Assembly: GCA_016787065.1 (NCBI GenBank)
Contig: JAEUVD010000010.1
Coordinates: forward strand, 1 to 41,637
Direction of reading: 5' to 3'
Length of the DNA stretch: 41,637 nucleotides
DNA from: Chitinophagaceae bacterium
GTDB lineage: Bacteria > Bacteroidota > Bacteroidia > Chitinophagales > Chitinophagaceae
The notes under the pieces are model-generated. The model saw only the letters and a list, made by a program, of their open reading frames with translations, was not told the origin of the DNA and ran no database searches. Positions 23,885 to 32,007 of this stretch are shown here, piece after piece (position 1 is the stretch's first letter; every line of letters begins with the position of its first letter). The position numbers and the translations under genes were made by a program.

Positions 23885-25357
23885 CTATTTTGTTATGCGG
23901 TTGCTTCTATTATGATAATCGACAATGCCTGCCAGAATATTTCTACATAAGCGTTCCGTCTGAGATTTATCATGTAGCATTTTCATATTCACTTCGTCAT
24001 CTAGGTTGCCGCACTCAATTAGCAGACATGGAATTTTGCATTCCTTCAAAAGATAAGCCATACTATGATCTACAATTTCTACGTTAAGTTTTTGACCCTT
24101 TAATTGATTGGCGATAGCTGAAGCCATAACGATACTTTTAAGATACGTTTTACTCTTCGGATTTATACCTAATTGGTAACTATTATCACGGGCTGCCGAA
24201 CTTTGATTAATATGCACCGATAGTAACACGGCATCCTGATAACTGTTCGCCATTTTTACTCGTTGATCAATCGATAGAAAAAAATCCTGTGTGCGAGTAG
24301 TAATTACATTTATATTATACTCTTGAGACAGTTCAAGAATCTTTTTGCATAACTCCAAGGTGTATTCTTTTTCTATATAACCATTAGCGCCTCGCCCACC
24401 ATCATCTTTTCCACCATGTGCAGCATCAAGGATTAAGGTAATTGATGATGAACTAGTAGTTACCTTATACGTTCTATTGGTTCTGGCAGTAACTAAAAAA
24501 GAAATGATTAAAACCAAAGGGATTAAGAACAGTTTTCGCATTATACTGTATCTGCTATTTCTCATTTTTGTTAACATCAATAACCTACGTTTTACAGTCG
24601 ATTGAAAAAACGGGCTGATGACCGAATTATACTTGTTGAAACTCGATGCGTACAATAGCATTTTAGCGAATTCTATATTACTTCCTGTTTCATTGCCAAT
24701 AGCCGCTTCATCTGCAAGGAATTCATGTTGTATCCATAATTCATTTTTAATCAACCAAAACATTGGATTCATCCAATAGAAAGCCACAACAAATTGAAGA
24801 GCTAATTTGTCGAGGCTATGTTTCTGCTGGATATGCGCTAATTCATGTTTGAAAATACCCATCCCTTCCGGTGTTTCTTGACTTAAATGCTTAGGCCAAA
24901 AAAGTAAATTCATAAAGGAGAATGGTGCGAATGAACTATTCGTTTGTATGACTGAAAAGTAACTTCGTTTTTCCACGATACCTTCATGTTTCAACCGTTG
25001 AATTTTAATCAAACTACCTAAAAACTGTATGATAATTCCTGCGGCGATTACTATATAACCTACCAACATGAACTTGGACGGATTGAAACTTGAAGTGCCC
25101 ACCATTGTATTCGTAAGCTCTTCCACTCCTATTTTATCAATCTTTAGAATTGGAAAGTTAGATATACTGGTTAAGGGTGATTTTGTATAATTGATTTTTA
25201 AGAATGGAATAACGATAGAAAATAAAACCGATAGCAACAGATAAATTCGGTTGAATTGATGCATCTTGGTGTTTCGAAGAACAACCCAATAGTATAAAAC
25301 CAGAACCCCTGAAATGAGGAATGTGCTTACAAAGTAGCTTAAAAGAGAAGATATCAT
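23885..25357 (-). CDS. BlaR1-like M56 membrane peptidase fused to N-acetylmuramoyl-L-alanine amidase
   Basis: Two modules are joined in one 490-residue protein. Residues 1-295 are a BlaR1/MecR1-type M56 metallopeptidase: membrane helices near 10-25, 38-55 and 97-115, zinc motif HELAH (171-175) and a downstream HEFLADEAA (211-219), then a last helix (LFLIPLVLIISFLV, 276-289). Residues 306-480 are an Amidase_3 domain that cuts the amide between muramic acid and the peptide stem. Its zinc and catalytic residues are present: LDAAHGGKDDGG (His314), YIEKEY (Glu329), LLSVHIN (His379) and LIECGN (Glu445). In classical BlaR1 this position is a penicillin-binding sensor. The start overlaps the blaI stop by 4 bases (ATGA), implying coupled translation. 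A role in sensing wall damage is inferred. Confidence 0.88.
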   Translation of the reverse strand: MISSLLSYFVSTFLISGVLVLYYWVVLRNTKMHQFNRIYLLLSVLFSIVIPFLKINYTKSPLTSISNFPILKIDKIGVEELTNTMVGTSSFNPSKFMLVGYIVIAAGIIIQFLGSLIKIQRLKHEGIVEKRSYFSVIQTNSSFAPFSFMNLLFWPKHLSQETPEGMGIFKHELAHIQQKHSLDKLALQFVVAFYWMNPMFWLIKNELWIQHEFLADEAAIGNETGSNIEFAKMLLYASSFNKYNSVISPFFQSTVKRRLLMLTKMRNSRYSIMRKLFLIPLVLIISFLVTARTNRTYKVTTSSSSITLILDAAHGGKDDGGRGANGYIEKEYTLELCKKILELSQEYNINVITTRTQDFFLSIDQRVKMANSYQDAVLLSVHINQSSAARDNSYQLGINPKSKTYLKSIVMASAIANQLKGQKLNVEIVDHSMAYLLKECKIPCLLIECGNLDDEVNMKMLHDKSQTERLCRNILAGIVDYHNRSNRITK

Positions 25358-25716
25358 TTGTCTTTACGTTTTAACTGTTTCAACAATAATTCTAAATCAT
25401 TAATCGAGAGTTTATTTCTATTTACCATGTGGGAAACGGCATTACTAAATGAACCTTCAAAATAATCAGTTACGATACTCACCAATGATTTTGTGCTATA
25501 GCTTTCCTTCGAAAGCGCAGGATGATAACGATGAAAACGACCGATAGTTTCTATTTTGACAAATTCCTTGTCCACCAGTATTTTAAGAATAGTTGCAACG
25601 GTATTCTTATGAGGTTTAGGTTCCGGCATGGCTTCTACTAATTCCATTAATAAACCACTGCCCAAATCCCATAATACCATCATGACTTGCTCTTCCGCTT
25701 TGGTTAGTTTTTTCAT
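25354..25716 (-). CDS. BlaI/MecI/CopY-family transcriptional repressor
   Basis: A 120-residue winged-helix repressor (MKKLTKAEEQVMMVLWDLGS; HKNTVATILKILVDKEFVKI; RFHRYHPALSKESYSTKSLV). The N-terminal 75 residues form the DNA-binding domain and the C-terminal helices the dimer interface. In the family, repression is lifted when a BlaR1/MecR1-type membrane protease causes cleavage of the repressor. Here that partner is the overlapping downstream M56-amidase gene. Two operator-like palindromes immediately upstream of the ATG point to autoregulation of the pair. The inducing signal is unknown. Confidence 0.95.
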   Translation of the reverse strand: MKKLTKAEEQVMMVLWDLGSGLLMELVEAMPEPKPHKNTVATILKILVDKEFVKIETIGRFHRYHPALSKESYSTKSLVSIVTDYFEGSFSNAVSHMVNRNKLSINDLELLLKQLKRKDK

Positions 25717-25719
25717 CTA

Positions 25720-25735
25720 AACTAATTATTTAGTT
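25720..25735. promoter_or_regulatory. BlaI operator copy 1
   Basis: The sequence aactaattatttagtt is an interrupted palindrome (aactaa-N4-ttagtt). It lies between the -7 box and the blaI start codon, so a bound repressor would cover the transcription start. It is identical to copy 2, 24 bases away. Assignment to BlaI is inferred from position and symmetry. Confidence 0.75.
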
Positions 25736-25766
25736 CAAAACTAAACTAATTATTTAGTTCACCAAA
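25736..25766 (-). promoter_or_regulatory. Promoter of the blaI/M56-amidase operon
   Basis: On the minus strand, TTTG (complement of 25763-25766) and TAGTTTTG (complement of 25736-25743) are separated by 19 bases, a perfect Bacteroidota promoter. The -7 box sits between the two operators and the 19-base spacer contains operator copy 2, so repression by promoter occlusion is expected. Confidence 0.8.
25744..25759. promoter_or_regulatory. BlaI operator copy 2
   Basis: Second exact copy of aactaattatttagtt. It fills the spacer between the -33 and -7 elements of the promoter. The 24-base spacing between copies is a little over two helical turns, placing two repressor dimers on nearly the same face. 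Confidence 0.75.
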
Positions 25767-25872
25767 TTTTTTTTTGATTAACCTAAATAAACTTGCTCAA
25801 CTTTCAACATCAGACTCGGGTTGTACTAATAGTATTATTAGAGTGAGAAATACCCTTTTCCTAAACCCCTCA

Positions 25873-27528
25873 CTACTTCATTTCCTTCAGCTTCCGTTGA
25901 ATGGCTTCCCGTTCATCTTCCGTTGCAATTTCAAATTGAAGGGCTTTCTGGTAATTTTCAACGGCCTTATCTTTTTGATTAAGAATAACATAATAGTCCC
26001 CTAACAAGCGATAGGTATCGTAATAATTAGGATTACTTTCTTTTAATGCTTCGGGATCTAAAGACTTCTGACGCAAAAATGTTTGTTCATTTTTTAAATA
26101 CGTTTGTACATCTGTGAACGACTTTGCTTGAAGAAATGTATCCGGCGCAATCACTAAATCCTCTTCATAAGCCAATGGGTTCAGTGTGTTCTGAGCAACT
26201 ATCTTTTTCAAATCATAACACACATAAGCTCCCATTTGCCATGGTGATGTACTTACCCAAACGAGTTGCTTTTTAGGTTCGAAGATGATAGAGTGATGAC
26301 AAATAAATTGATTAATTGCTTTTTCATTCGTTAAACCAATATCGGCATTTCCTTTACCCCGATAATCTCGAAGAATGGCTGCTGTTTGCTGTGGTGTATT
26401 TTGATTCACTCCTTGTAACAGTTCCTCCAATCGTTGATAACGATACACCGATGCACTGCGCTTTTTTTGCTCTTCATTTAACGATTGATGTTCTAGCACC
26501 TTGCTTTGATAATGATTCGCACAACTGATTTCATTTTTACCGGAATCGTAGATAGCTAATTCATCCGGTGTTTTTTCAATAACTACTGCCTTATTATCAG
26601 CAACGCTTCCAATTAAAAAACTCTCACTTACAAACATGGTGCGTTTTTTAGCTATGGCATACGCTTCATCGATATTATGAGCATATTGCAGTATTTCACG
26701 AGCTACCAACGACACAGGTGTTGCTGCCCCAGATGGTATCGACGATTTGGCTGCATTAATAGTAACAGTTAAACCGGCGGCATTCATACCGCTTACCACA
26801 CCAATAAATCCACCCCATGTTACCGACATAAACGGAATACCATTCTTAGGTTTGTAAAAAGCTACAATTTTATTCCTTGCGAAATCATCGCCTACGTAAA
26901 AATCAAAATTTCGCCCGATAATTAACTGACTGTCTACGGAACGATTATTCCATGTAGCAAAGGAAGTACAACCTACGAGCATCATATTCGATAAAGCATG
27001 TCCAATATCATGCGCTGCGTGGTAGTTTAACTGACGGGTATATTTACTGCCAATCCAATTAAATTTTTGGTCTGCTGAAATGGAAACGCCATAGATCTCA
27101 TTCCGATATTCCGGTAAAACATGGTCTTCTAAATCTCGATTCATAAAACCAACCACATATTTCAAGAATTTCAAATACGAAGGATTCGGAACCATCCGTT
27201 GAATTTCCTTTGTAAATGCTTCTTCTTGATAGCGAATTAACTCCTCTCCTAGCTTCCCAAAAATTACGCCTCGTTCAAAACCATCGCCCTCGAGATACAT
27301 TTCATAGAGACCGTATTTGTTTTTTTGAAGTACATTATTATTAATGGTGTAACGCACCGAGTCGGCAACGGTTCTTTTTAATTGTATCGCTCGGGTATCA
27401 TTTAAAAATGGCGGTTGAACCTCGCTTACACGATATATGTAAAGTCCCAACCCTAGGAGAAGCAAAACGAATATACCAAGAGAATAAAGAAGAATCTTTA
27501 CGAACCGTTTAAACCATTTTTTCTGCAC
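25873..27528 (-). CDS. C45-family acyltransferase/hydrolase-like protein with membrane anchor and TPR tail
   Basis: The 551-residue protein starts with one membrane helix (ILLYSLGIFVLLLLGLGLYI, residues 12-31), so the enzyme is extracytoplasmic and anchored. The body resembles the C45 group of N-terminal-nucleophile enzymes (acyl-CoA:6-aminopenicillanate acyltransferase-like): LEGDGFERGVIFGKLGEELI, then LVGCTSFATWNN with Cys187 as the likely self-processing nucleophile, then IIGRNFDFYVGDD and MSVTWGGFIGVVSGMNAAGL. The C-terminus (LLGDYYVILNQKDKAVENYQ) is a TPR-like pair. The gene overlaps the upstream FAD oxidoreductase by 20 bases, so they form an operon. Its natural substrate is unknown; similar pairs occur near pigment (flexirubin/aryl polyene) genes in Bacteroidota, but no such synthase genes are in this window. 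Confidence 0.8.
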   Translation of the reverse strand: MQKKWFKRFVKILLYSLGIFVLLLLGLGLYIYRVSEVQPPFLNDTRAIQLKRTVADSVRYTINNNVLQKNKYGLYEMYLEGDGFERGVIFGKLGEELIRYQEEAFTKEIQRMVPNPSYLKFLKYVVGFMNRDLEDHVLPEYRNEIYGVSISADQKFNWIGSKYTRQLNYHAAHDIGHALSNMMLVGCTSFATWNNRSVDSQLIIGRNFDFYVGDDFARNKIVAFYKPKNGIPFMSVTWGGFIGVVSGMNAAGLTVTINAAKSSIPSGAATPVSLVAREILQYAHNIDEAYAIAKKRTMFVSESFLIGSVADNKAVVIEKTPDELAIYDSGKNEISCANHYQSKVLEHQSLNEEQKKRSASVYRYQRLEELLQGVNQNTPQQTAAILRDYRGKGNADIGLTNEKAINQFICHHSIIFEPKKQLVWVSTSPWQMGAYVCYDLKKIVAQNTLNPLAYEEDLVIAPDTFLQAKSFTDVQTYLKNEQTFLRQKSLDPEALKESNPNYYDTYRLLGDYYVILNQKDKAVENYQKALQFEIATEDEREAIQRKLKEMK

Positions 27529-29047
27529 GTTGATTTGCTTTACTTATTTTATTCACTAAATAATCGAGACCTACGAATTCTGCAGCGGTGAGTACTGCGG
27601 TTATAGAAACTCCTAACACACCGTGCAAATTGATATTTTGTCCGGTTAAATATAAATTGGGGATTTTTGTTCTTACCGAATAAGTCGTATTAGCTATATC
27701 ATTCAATTTCTTTCGAAAGCCGTACATAGAACCTTGTGGTGTGTTCAAATAATCACGATAGGTTAAAGGAGTACAGGCATCCATTTTCTTTTCGGCATCT
27801 TTTAATCCTGGAATCACTTTGTCAATTTGTTCAATTATCTGTAATGCCTTTTTGTATTTCCACAACTCATACGCATTGCCTCTTGATTTAAACGAAGATG
27901 TGGTTCGAAACGTATCAATACCAACCGGTATTTCAGATTCATGCATATAGGTTAAAATTGCTATACCTTCTGCATAACGCAAATCCATATCCGGATAAAA
28001 ATAAATACCATAAGAATTCGGCGTTTCTCCTTTATCACTTGTAACGTCTTTCCATACATCCTCGTCAAGATGATAATAAATGTTGTGATTTATATATGGA
28101 ATCGTTTTCTCTTTCAAGGAAATATTTACCATAAAAGCAGACAAAGTATTTTCGGTTGAAGCGATTCGCTTTCGAGTTGCTGTTTTAATTAAACTTCCCG
28201 TAACCATTTTATACGTCTCGGCAGGGTGTAAATTTGAAATAATATGGTTGGCATAATACTTCTTACCACCTCTATCCTCCACATAACCAATTCTTCCCTC
28301 TATTTCTTGAATACAATTAACCTGCACACTTCGTTTAACCTTGCCACCCTGCTCGTGTATAATATCTTGAAGTAATTTAGCCAATTGCGCGCTCCCCTTT
28401 TTAAATTTATAACTGCTTTCAATGTAGCTATTCTGAACCAAGGCATACAAATAAAACGGAGTAGTTTCAAGATGTCCGGCGAACAACAAATTATTGCCAC
28501 ATAAAATATGTTTTAAAGTAGTATTTGAAATATGCTTATCAAGTACCTCCTTCAATCCTATATGTATCACTTCCTCTTTTTCATCAGCAGACCCTAGCCG
28601 CATATTATATAATGGAAAATGATTACAAACATGCTTTATTTCATGCATAAAATGCTCTAGCCCTAATCGTTCCTCTGGAAATTGCTTAGCCAAGGTTTCA
28701 ACAAATCCGGCATGGGTTTGAGCCAACCGGAAACTGGTATCACCGAAACGAATTTCATCATAACAATCACTATCTAATTGGAGTAATTGAAGTTTATCTG
28801 CAATGCCCAGGTAGTTATATAATTGATGCAATGTTTCCCCTTCGTTCATGCTACCAATATAATGAACGGATGTTTCAAACAACTTGGCATCGAGGGCAAA
28901 CGACTGAAGTGCTCCTCCAATTTGCTTGTTTTTTTCAAGTACTAACACCCTAAAATTCTCCTTAGCAAGCAATGCGGCACTTAATAAACCGCCAAGTCCG
29001 GCACCTATTATAATAAAGTCATAAGGTTGTTCCAGCGATTCTTCCAT
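27509..29047 (-). CDS. FAD-dependent oxidoreductase, phytoene desaturase/retinol saturase-like
   Basis: A 512-residue flavoprotein. The dinucleotide-binding motif is at the N-terminus (FIIIGAGLGGLLSAALLAKE, Gly15-Gly20; acidic end of strand 2 in VLVLEKNKQIGG). The C-terminal FAD contact is LYLTGQNINLHGVLGVSITA, typical of the CrtI/all-trans-retinol 13,14-reductase group. Such enzymes saturate, desaturate or isomerise polyenes. The downstream C45-like enzyme overlaps by 20 bases. A -7 box (TAATTTTG, complement of 29055-29062) ends 8 bases before the ATG, so the mRNA may have almost no leader. The polyene substrate cannot be read from the sequence. Confidence 0.87.
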   Translation of the reverse strand: MEESLEQPYDFIIIGAGLGGLLSAALLAKENFRVLVLEKNKQIGGALQSFALDAKLFETSVHYIGSMNEGETLHQLYNYLGIADKLQLLQLDSDCYDEIRFGDTSFRLAQTHAGFVETLAKQFPEERLGLEHFMHEIKHVCNHFPLYNMRLGSADEKEEVIHIGLKEVLDKHISNTTLKHILCGNNLLFAGHLETTPFYLYALVQNSYIESSYKFKKGSAQLAKLLQDIIHEQGGKVKRSVQVNCIQEIEGRIGYVEDRGGKKYYANHIISNLHPAETYKMVTGSLIKTATRKRIASTENTLSAFMVNISLKEKTIPYINHNIYYHLDEDVWKDVTSDKGETPNSYGIYFYPDMDLRYAEGIAILTYMHESEIPVGIDTFRTTSSFKSRGNAYELWKYKKALQIIEQIDKVIPGLKDAEKKMDACTPLTYRDYLNTPQGSMYGFRKKLNDIANTTYSVRTKIPNLYLTGQNINLHGVLGVSITAVLTAAEFVGLDYLVNKISKANQRAEKMV

Positions 29048-29054
29048 CAGAGGT

Positions 29055-29062
29055 CAAAATTA
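29055..29062 (-). promoter_or_regulatory. Putative -7 box of the FAD oxidoreductase operon
   Basis: TAATTTTG on the minus strand fits TAnnTTTG and ends 8 bases before the start codon. A matching TTTG at the 19-base position is not present, so confidence is moderate to low. Confidence 0.35.
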
Positions 29063-29180
29063 AATGAAAAGTTTACAAAAAATATTGTCTCTTTTTTTTG
29101 GGGTTTTCAATGCGGTTTGTACCTTCATGCAAGCAAAAGTGCTCTTTGAGTTATTAACAACGAAAAAAATTTTTAGCATT

Positions 29181-29486
29181 ATGAACGTACAGATTCGAAC
29201 ACAGCGATTTGACGCTGACAAAAAATTATTGGAACATATCAATGAAAAAGTAGTAAAACTAAAAACTTATCATGATCACATTGTTGATGTTGATGTTTAT
29301 TTGAAGGTAGACAATGTAGTGCATCAGATTAAAGACAAGATCGCAGAAATAAAAGTGCATATACCAAAACACACGTTCTTTGTAAAGCATGAATCGAAAA
29401 TGTTTGAGGAATCATTCGACTTAGCGTTGAAATCGATTATCGATCAAATTAAAAGCTTTAAAGCAAAACAAATTGCAACTCATTAA
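29181..29486 (+). CDS. hpf: Ribosome hibernation promoting factor (HPF/YfiA/RaiA family), short form
   Basis: I start at the ATG at 29181 (MNVQIRTQRFDADKKLLEHI), giving a 101-residue protein of the short-HPF size. The open frame extends back to 29064, but those 39 residues are not family-like and overlap the promoter region of the divergent oxidoreductase gene. The body shows the beta-alpha-beta-beta-beta-alpha pattern of the family (DVDVYLKVDNVVHQIKDKIA, EIKVHIPKHTFFVKHES, MFEESFDLALKSIIDQIKSF). The protein binds the 30S decoding channel and inactivates ribosomes in stationary phase. It lacks the C-terminal dimerisation domain of long HPF, so partner proteins would be needed for 100S formation. 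An intrinsic terminator follows. Confidence 0.92.
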   Translation: MNVQIRTQRFDADKKLLEHINEKVVKLKTYHDHIVDVDVYLKVDNVVHQIKDKIAEIKVHIPKHTFFVKHESKMFEESFDLALKSIIDQIKSFKAKQIATH

Positions 29487-29493
29487 AATTCAG

Positions 29494-29525
29494 AAAAAGC
29501 TCCGTATTCACGGGGCTTTTTTTTT
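29494..29525 (+). terminator. Intrinsic terminator after hpf
   Basis: The arms aaaagctccg and cggggctttt pair over 10 bases with one G-T wobble around the loop tattca. A run of nine T overlapping the second arm follows. Confidence 0.85.
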
Positions 29526-29538
29526 GGCGTGTTTCAAG

Positions 29539-29546
29539 TAGTTTTG
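29539..29546 (+). promoter_or_regulatory. Putative -7 box of ispE
   Basis: TAGTTTTG fits TAnnTTTG and ends 8 bases before the ispE ATG, just after the hpf terminator. A TTG lies upstream but at a shorter spacing (12 bases) than usual. If used, the transcript would be nearly leaderless. Confidence 0.4.
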
Positions 29547-29554
29547 CGCCTGTC

Positions 29555-30364
29555 ATGGTAAAATTTCCGAATGCTAAAATCAATCTGGGTTTACATGTTC
29601 TTCGCAAGCGAGAGGATGGTTATCATGATTTGGAAACAATCTTCTATCCGGTAGCTCTTTACGATTGTTTAGAATTCGTTCCTTCTGCCACACCTTCTTT
29701 TCAAGCCTATGGTAAAAATATTGCAGGCAGTGCTTCGGATAATCTTATATTGAAGGCTTACGACGTAATAAAGCAAGACTACCCTTCCCTGCCTCCACTT
29801 GAAATTCATCTTTATAAACATATACCTATGGGCGCGGGTTTAGGTGGTGGCAGTAGCGATGGCGCTTATATGTTAATGATGTTGAACAAGTACTTTCAAT
29901 TGGAAATATCAAAAACAACATTGAAAAATTACGCATTACAACTAGGAAGTGATTGTCCATTTTTTATTGAAAATATACCTTGTTTAGCTTATGGCCGCGG
30001 TGAAGAGTTACACCCTATCGATCTCGATTTGAGACACTATCATCTCGTTTTAGTAAAACCCTCGGTGCATATTTCTACGGCCTCAGCCTTTAAGCATATC
30101 ATACCCAATGATCAGCGGAGATCATTAAAAGATTGTATAGGATTGCCTTTGGAGGAGTGGAAGTTTGCCTTGACGAATGATTTTGAAGAGGCCTTATTTT
30201 CCTCTTACCCGGAATTAGCACATATCAAGCAAAGCTTGTACGAGCAAGGAGCTGTTTATGCGTCATTGAGTGGAAGTGGCAGCACCATTTATGGTTTGTT
30301 TGAACAACCCACCCCGTTTAAGAGCAACCTTGACGTTGAAGTATATCAAATACCATCGTTTTAA
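29555..30364 (+). CDS. ispE: 4-diphosphocytidyl-2-C-methyl-D-erythritol kinase
   Basis: IspE phosphorylates the 2-hydroxyl of CDP-methylerythritol with ATP, the fourth step of the MEP pathway to isoprenoid precursors, in the cytoplasm. It is a GHMP kinase: substrate motif FPNAKINLGLHVLRKREDGY at the N-terminus (Lys8 and Asn10 region), ATP loop PMGAGLGGGSSDGA (residues 91-104) with the conserved Asp102, and C-terminal GHMP motif ASLSGSGSTIYGLF. Length (269 residues) is normal. The gene stands alone between the hpf terminator and convergent DUF58 gene. It implies that this bacterium makes isoprenoids by the MEP pathway. Confidence 0.96.
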   Translation: MVKFPNAKINLGLHVLRKREDGYHDLETIFYPVALYDCLEFVPSATPSFQAYGKNIAGSASDNLILKAYDVIKQDYPSLPPLEIHLYKHIPMGAGLGGGSSDGAYMLMMLNKYFQLEISKTTLKNYALQLGSDCPFFIENIPCLAYGRGEELHPIDLDLRHYHLVLVKPSVHISTASAFKHIIPNDQRRSLKDCIGLPLEEWKFALTNDFEEALFSSYPELAHIKQSLYEQGAVYASLSGSGSTIYGLFEQPTPFKSNLDVEVYQIPSF

Positions 30365-30413
30365 GTAGGTTCCAAACGATTACGGCAACATCAAACTTTA
30401 CCTTGAATTAGTC

Positions 30414-31736
30414 TTAAATAAATTGCTTAGCTTTCAAATCGAGGTATTTATTCACTACTTGAACGGTAAGATTTTTAGGTTGCGTATAAATCGAGATGAT
30501 TCCATGTTTCTGAAGTTCCTTCACTATTAATTTCTTTTCATACATAAATTTTTCTGCAATCGTTTGTTTATAAACATCTTCCAAACTTTCAGCAGTTGAT
30601 GATGTTAGTTTACTAACTTCTGTATTCTCAAAGAAAATAACACATAAAAGATGTTTGCGCGACATAGCGCGTAAAACCTGCAGATAGCGCATAAAACCCG
30701 AATAGGTTTCAAAATTAGTAAACAACATTAATAAACTTCGCTGCCCTGATTTTCTACTAAGTGTGGCATACAAAGCTTCAAAATCACTATCTAAATAGTC
30801 CGTCTTTTGTTTATAAAGCATCTCCAAAATACTATTAAAATGCTTTTTATTTTTTGATGGTTGAAGTACCTCATGAACCTTATCGGCAAATGTAATGAGT
30901 CCGATTTTATCATCTTTTTGAAGCGCTACATTAGAAAACAAGAGGGAAGCATGAATGGCATAATCCAACAGTGTTAATCCATCGAAAGGGAATTTCATCA
31001 GTCGCCCTTTATCAATTAAACAATATACCTGTTGCGATTTTTCATCCATATACGAGTTCACCATCCACTGATTTCTGCGTGCGCTTGCTTTCCAGTTAAT
31101 CGTTCTGATATCATCGCCACGTGTATATTCTTTAATATGGTCGAACTCCGTACTTGCCCCTTTCTGATACTTTCGCTGCCCCGTGCTCTCTGCTTGTCGA
31201 TCGGGCATTGCATGCAATTGAAAACGTTTTAAATTCACAAAGGAAGGGTATACTTTAACCGTTTCCGAATGTTCAATGGTGAAACGACGTTGCGCTAAGC
31301 CGAGGATAGTAGTTACTAGAATATGAATGTCACCAAATTCATACTCACCACGTTCTTTTGGTGTTAAAACATAATAGAGATTTTGTTTTCCTTTAGCTTG
31401 AAAGGTTGTGCGAATCGTGAAATTTCTTTCTTGAAATCGAACCGGAATTTCATCTATTATTTCAACATCAATAGGCAATCGATATAAACTCTGAATGATT
31501 AAATTAATTCTATTCTCATCGCCATTACTCATCATTTTACCTACTGAACGAACACCTAGCATGGCGCCCTTTGTAAAAAACAATAATACCAAATCAACAC
31601 AGGTTAAAAGCAATAGGCCAATGGCTACAAAAGAAACTAGGGTTAAGGTGGCAGGATAAAAAAACGATACTAAAAAACAAACAGCTACGATTCCCCAAGA
31701 ATAATAAAAACGTGCGGGGAAAAACAAATGCTTCAT
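30414..31736 (-). CDS. DUF58-domain membrane protein
   Basis: The 440-residue protein starts with two membrane helices (FYYSWGIVAVCFLVSFF; TLVSFVAIGLLLLTCVDLVL) and a beta-rich extracytoplasmic part. The DUF58 signature follows near residues 205-225 (YTRGDDIRTINWKASARRNQ). A von Willebrand factor A-like fold comes next (VYCLIDKGRLMKF; GLITFADKVHEVL; LMLFTNFE). Such proteins commonly accompany MoxR ATPases and vWA/BatA-type proteins in stress or maturation systems; no MoxR gene is adjacent here. A small PspC-like gene sits 10 bases upstream on the same strand, so both could be co-transcribed. Confidence 0.9.
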   Translation of the reverse strand: MKHLFFPARFYYSWGIVAVCFLVSFFYPATLTLVSFVAIGLLLLTCVDLVLLFFTKGAMLGVRSVGKMMSNGDENRINLIIQSLYRLPIDVEIIDEIPVRFQERNFTIRTTFQAKGKQNLYYVLTPKERGEYEFGDIHILVTTILGLAQRRFTIEHSETVKVYPSFVNLKRFQLHAMPDRQAESTGQRKYQKGASTEFDHIKEYTRGDDIRTINWKASARRNQWMVNSYMDEKSQQVYCLIDKGRLMKFPFDGLTLLDYAIHASLLFSNVALQKDDKIGLITFADKVHEVLQPSKNKKHFNSILEMLYKQKTDYLDSDFEALYATLSRKSGQRSLLMLFTNFETYSGFMRYLQVLRAMSRKHLLCVIFFENTEVSKLTSSTAESLEDVYKQTIAEKFMYEKKLIVKELQKHGIISIYTQPKNLTVQVVNKYLDLKAKQFI

Positions 31737-31746
31737 ACTTGATGTG

Positions 31747-31968
31747 TTAGAACCATTTCAAAGGATTACGACGAGCCGATAAAATATAATTCTTCACATT
31801 CATCCAAAAAGCTACCACACAATAAATAATAATTGGAGAGCCGAAGGTTAAAAATGAAATGTAAATAAACCACAATCGGATTCGAGAAATAGAAATGTGA
31901 AACATCTCACCAATATGGGAGCAAACACCAAATAATTGCAATTCAAGTATGTTCCTAAAACGCTTCAC
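31747..31968 (-). CDS. Small PspC-domain membrane protein
   Basis: A 73-residue protein matching the phage-shock-protein-C domain: FGVCSHIGEMFHISISRIRL followed by a single hydrophobic segment (FIYISFLTFGSPIIIYCVVA) and a basic tail. PspC domains sit in the inner membrane and relate to envelope stress. The start is GTG; the sequence then lines up with the usual beginning of the family. A TAGATTTG box (complement of 31974-31981) is only 6 bases upstream, with TTG 17 bases further, so the transcript may begin at or near the start codon. The DUF58 gene follows after 10 bases. Confidence 0.85.
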   Translation of the reverse strand: MKRFRNILELQLFGVCSHIGEMFHISISRIRLWFIYISFLTFGSPIIIYCVVAFWMNVKNYILSARRNPLKWF

Positions 31969-31973
31969 TCGTA

Positions 31974-31981
31974 CAAATCTA
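31974..31981 (-). promoter_or_regulatory. Putative -7 box of the PspC-DUF58 pair
   Basis: TAGATTTG on the minus strand fits TAnnTTTG, with TTG 17 bases upstream (two shorter than the usual 19). It lies 6 bases from the GTG start codon. Confidence 0.4.
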
Positions 31982-32007
31982 CAAAAAAATAAATGTTACA
32001 ACCTATT

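Noticed and set aside
29064..29180. 39-residue upstream extension of hpf
   Set aside because: Not family-like and overlaps the divergent promoter region; the ATG at 29181 gives the normal start.
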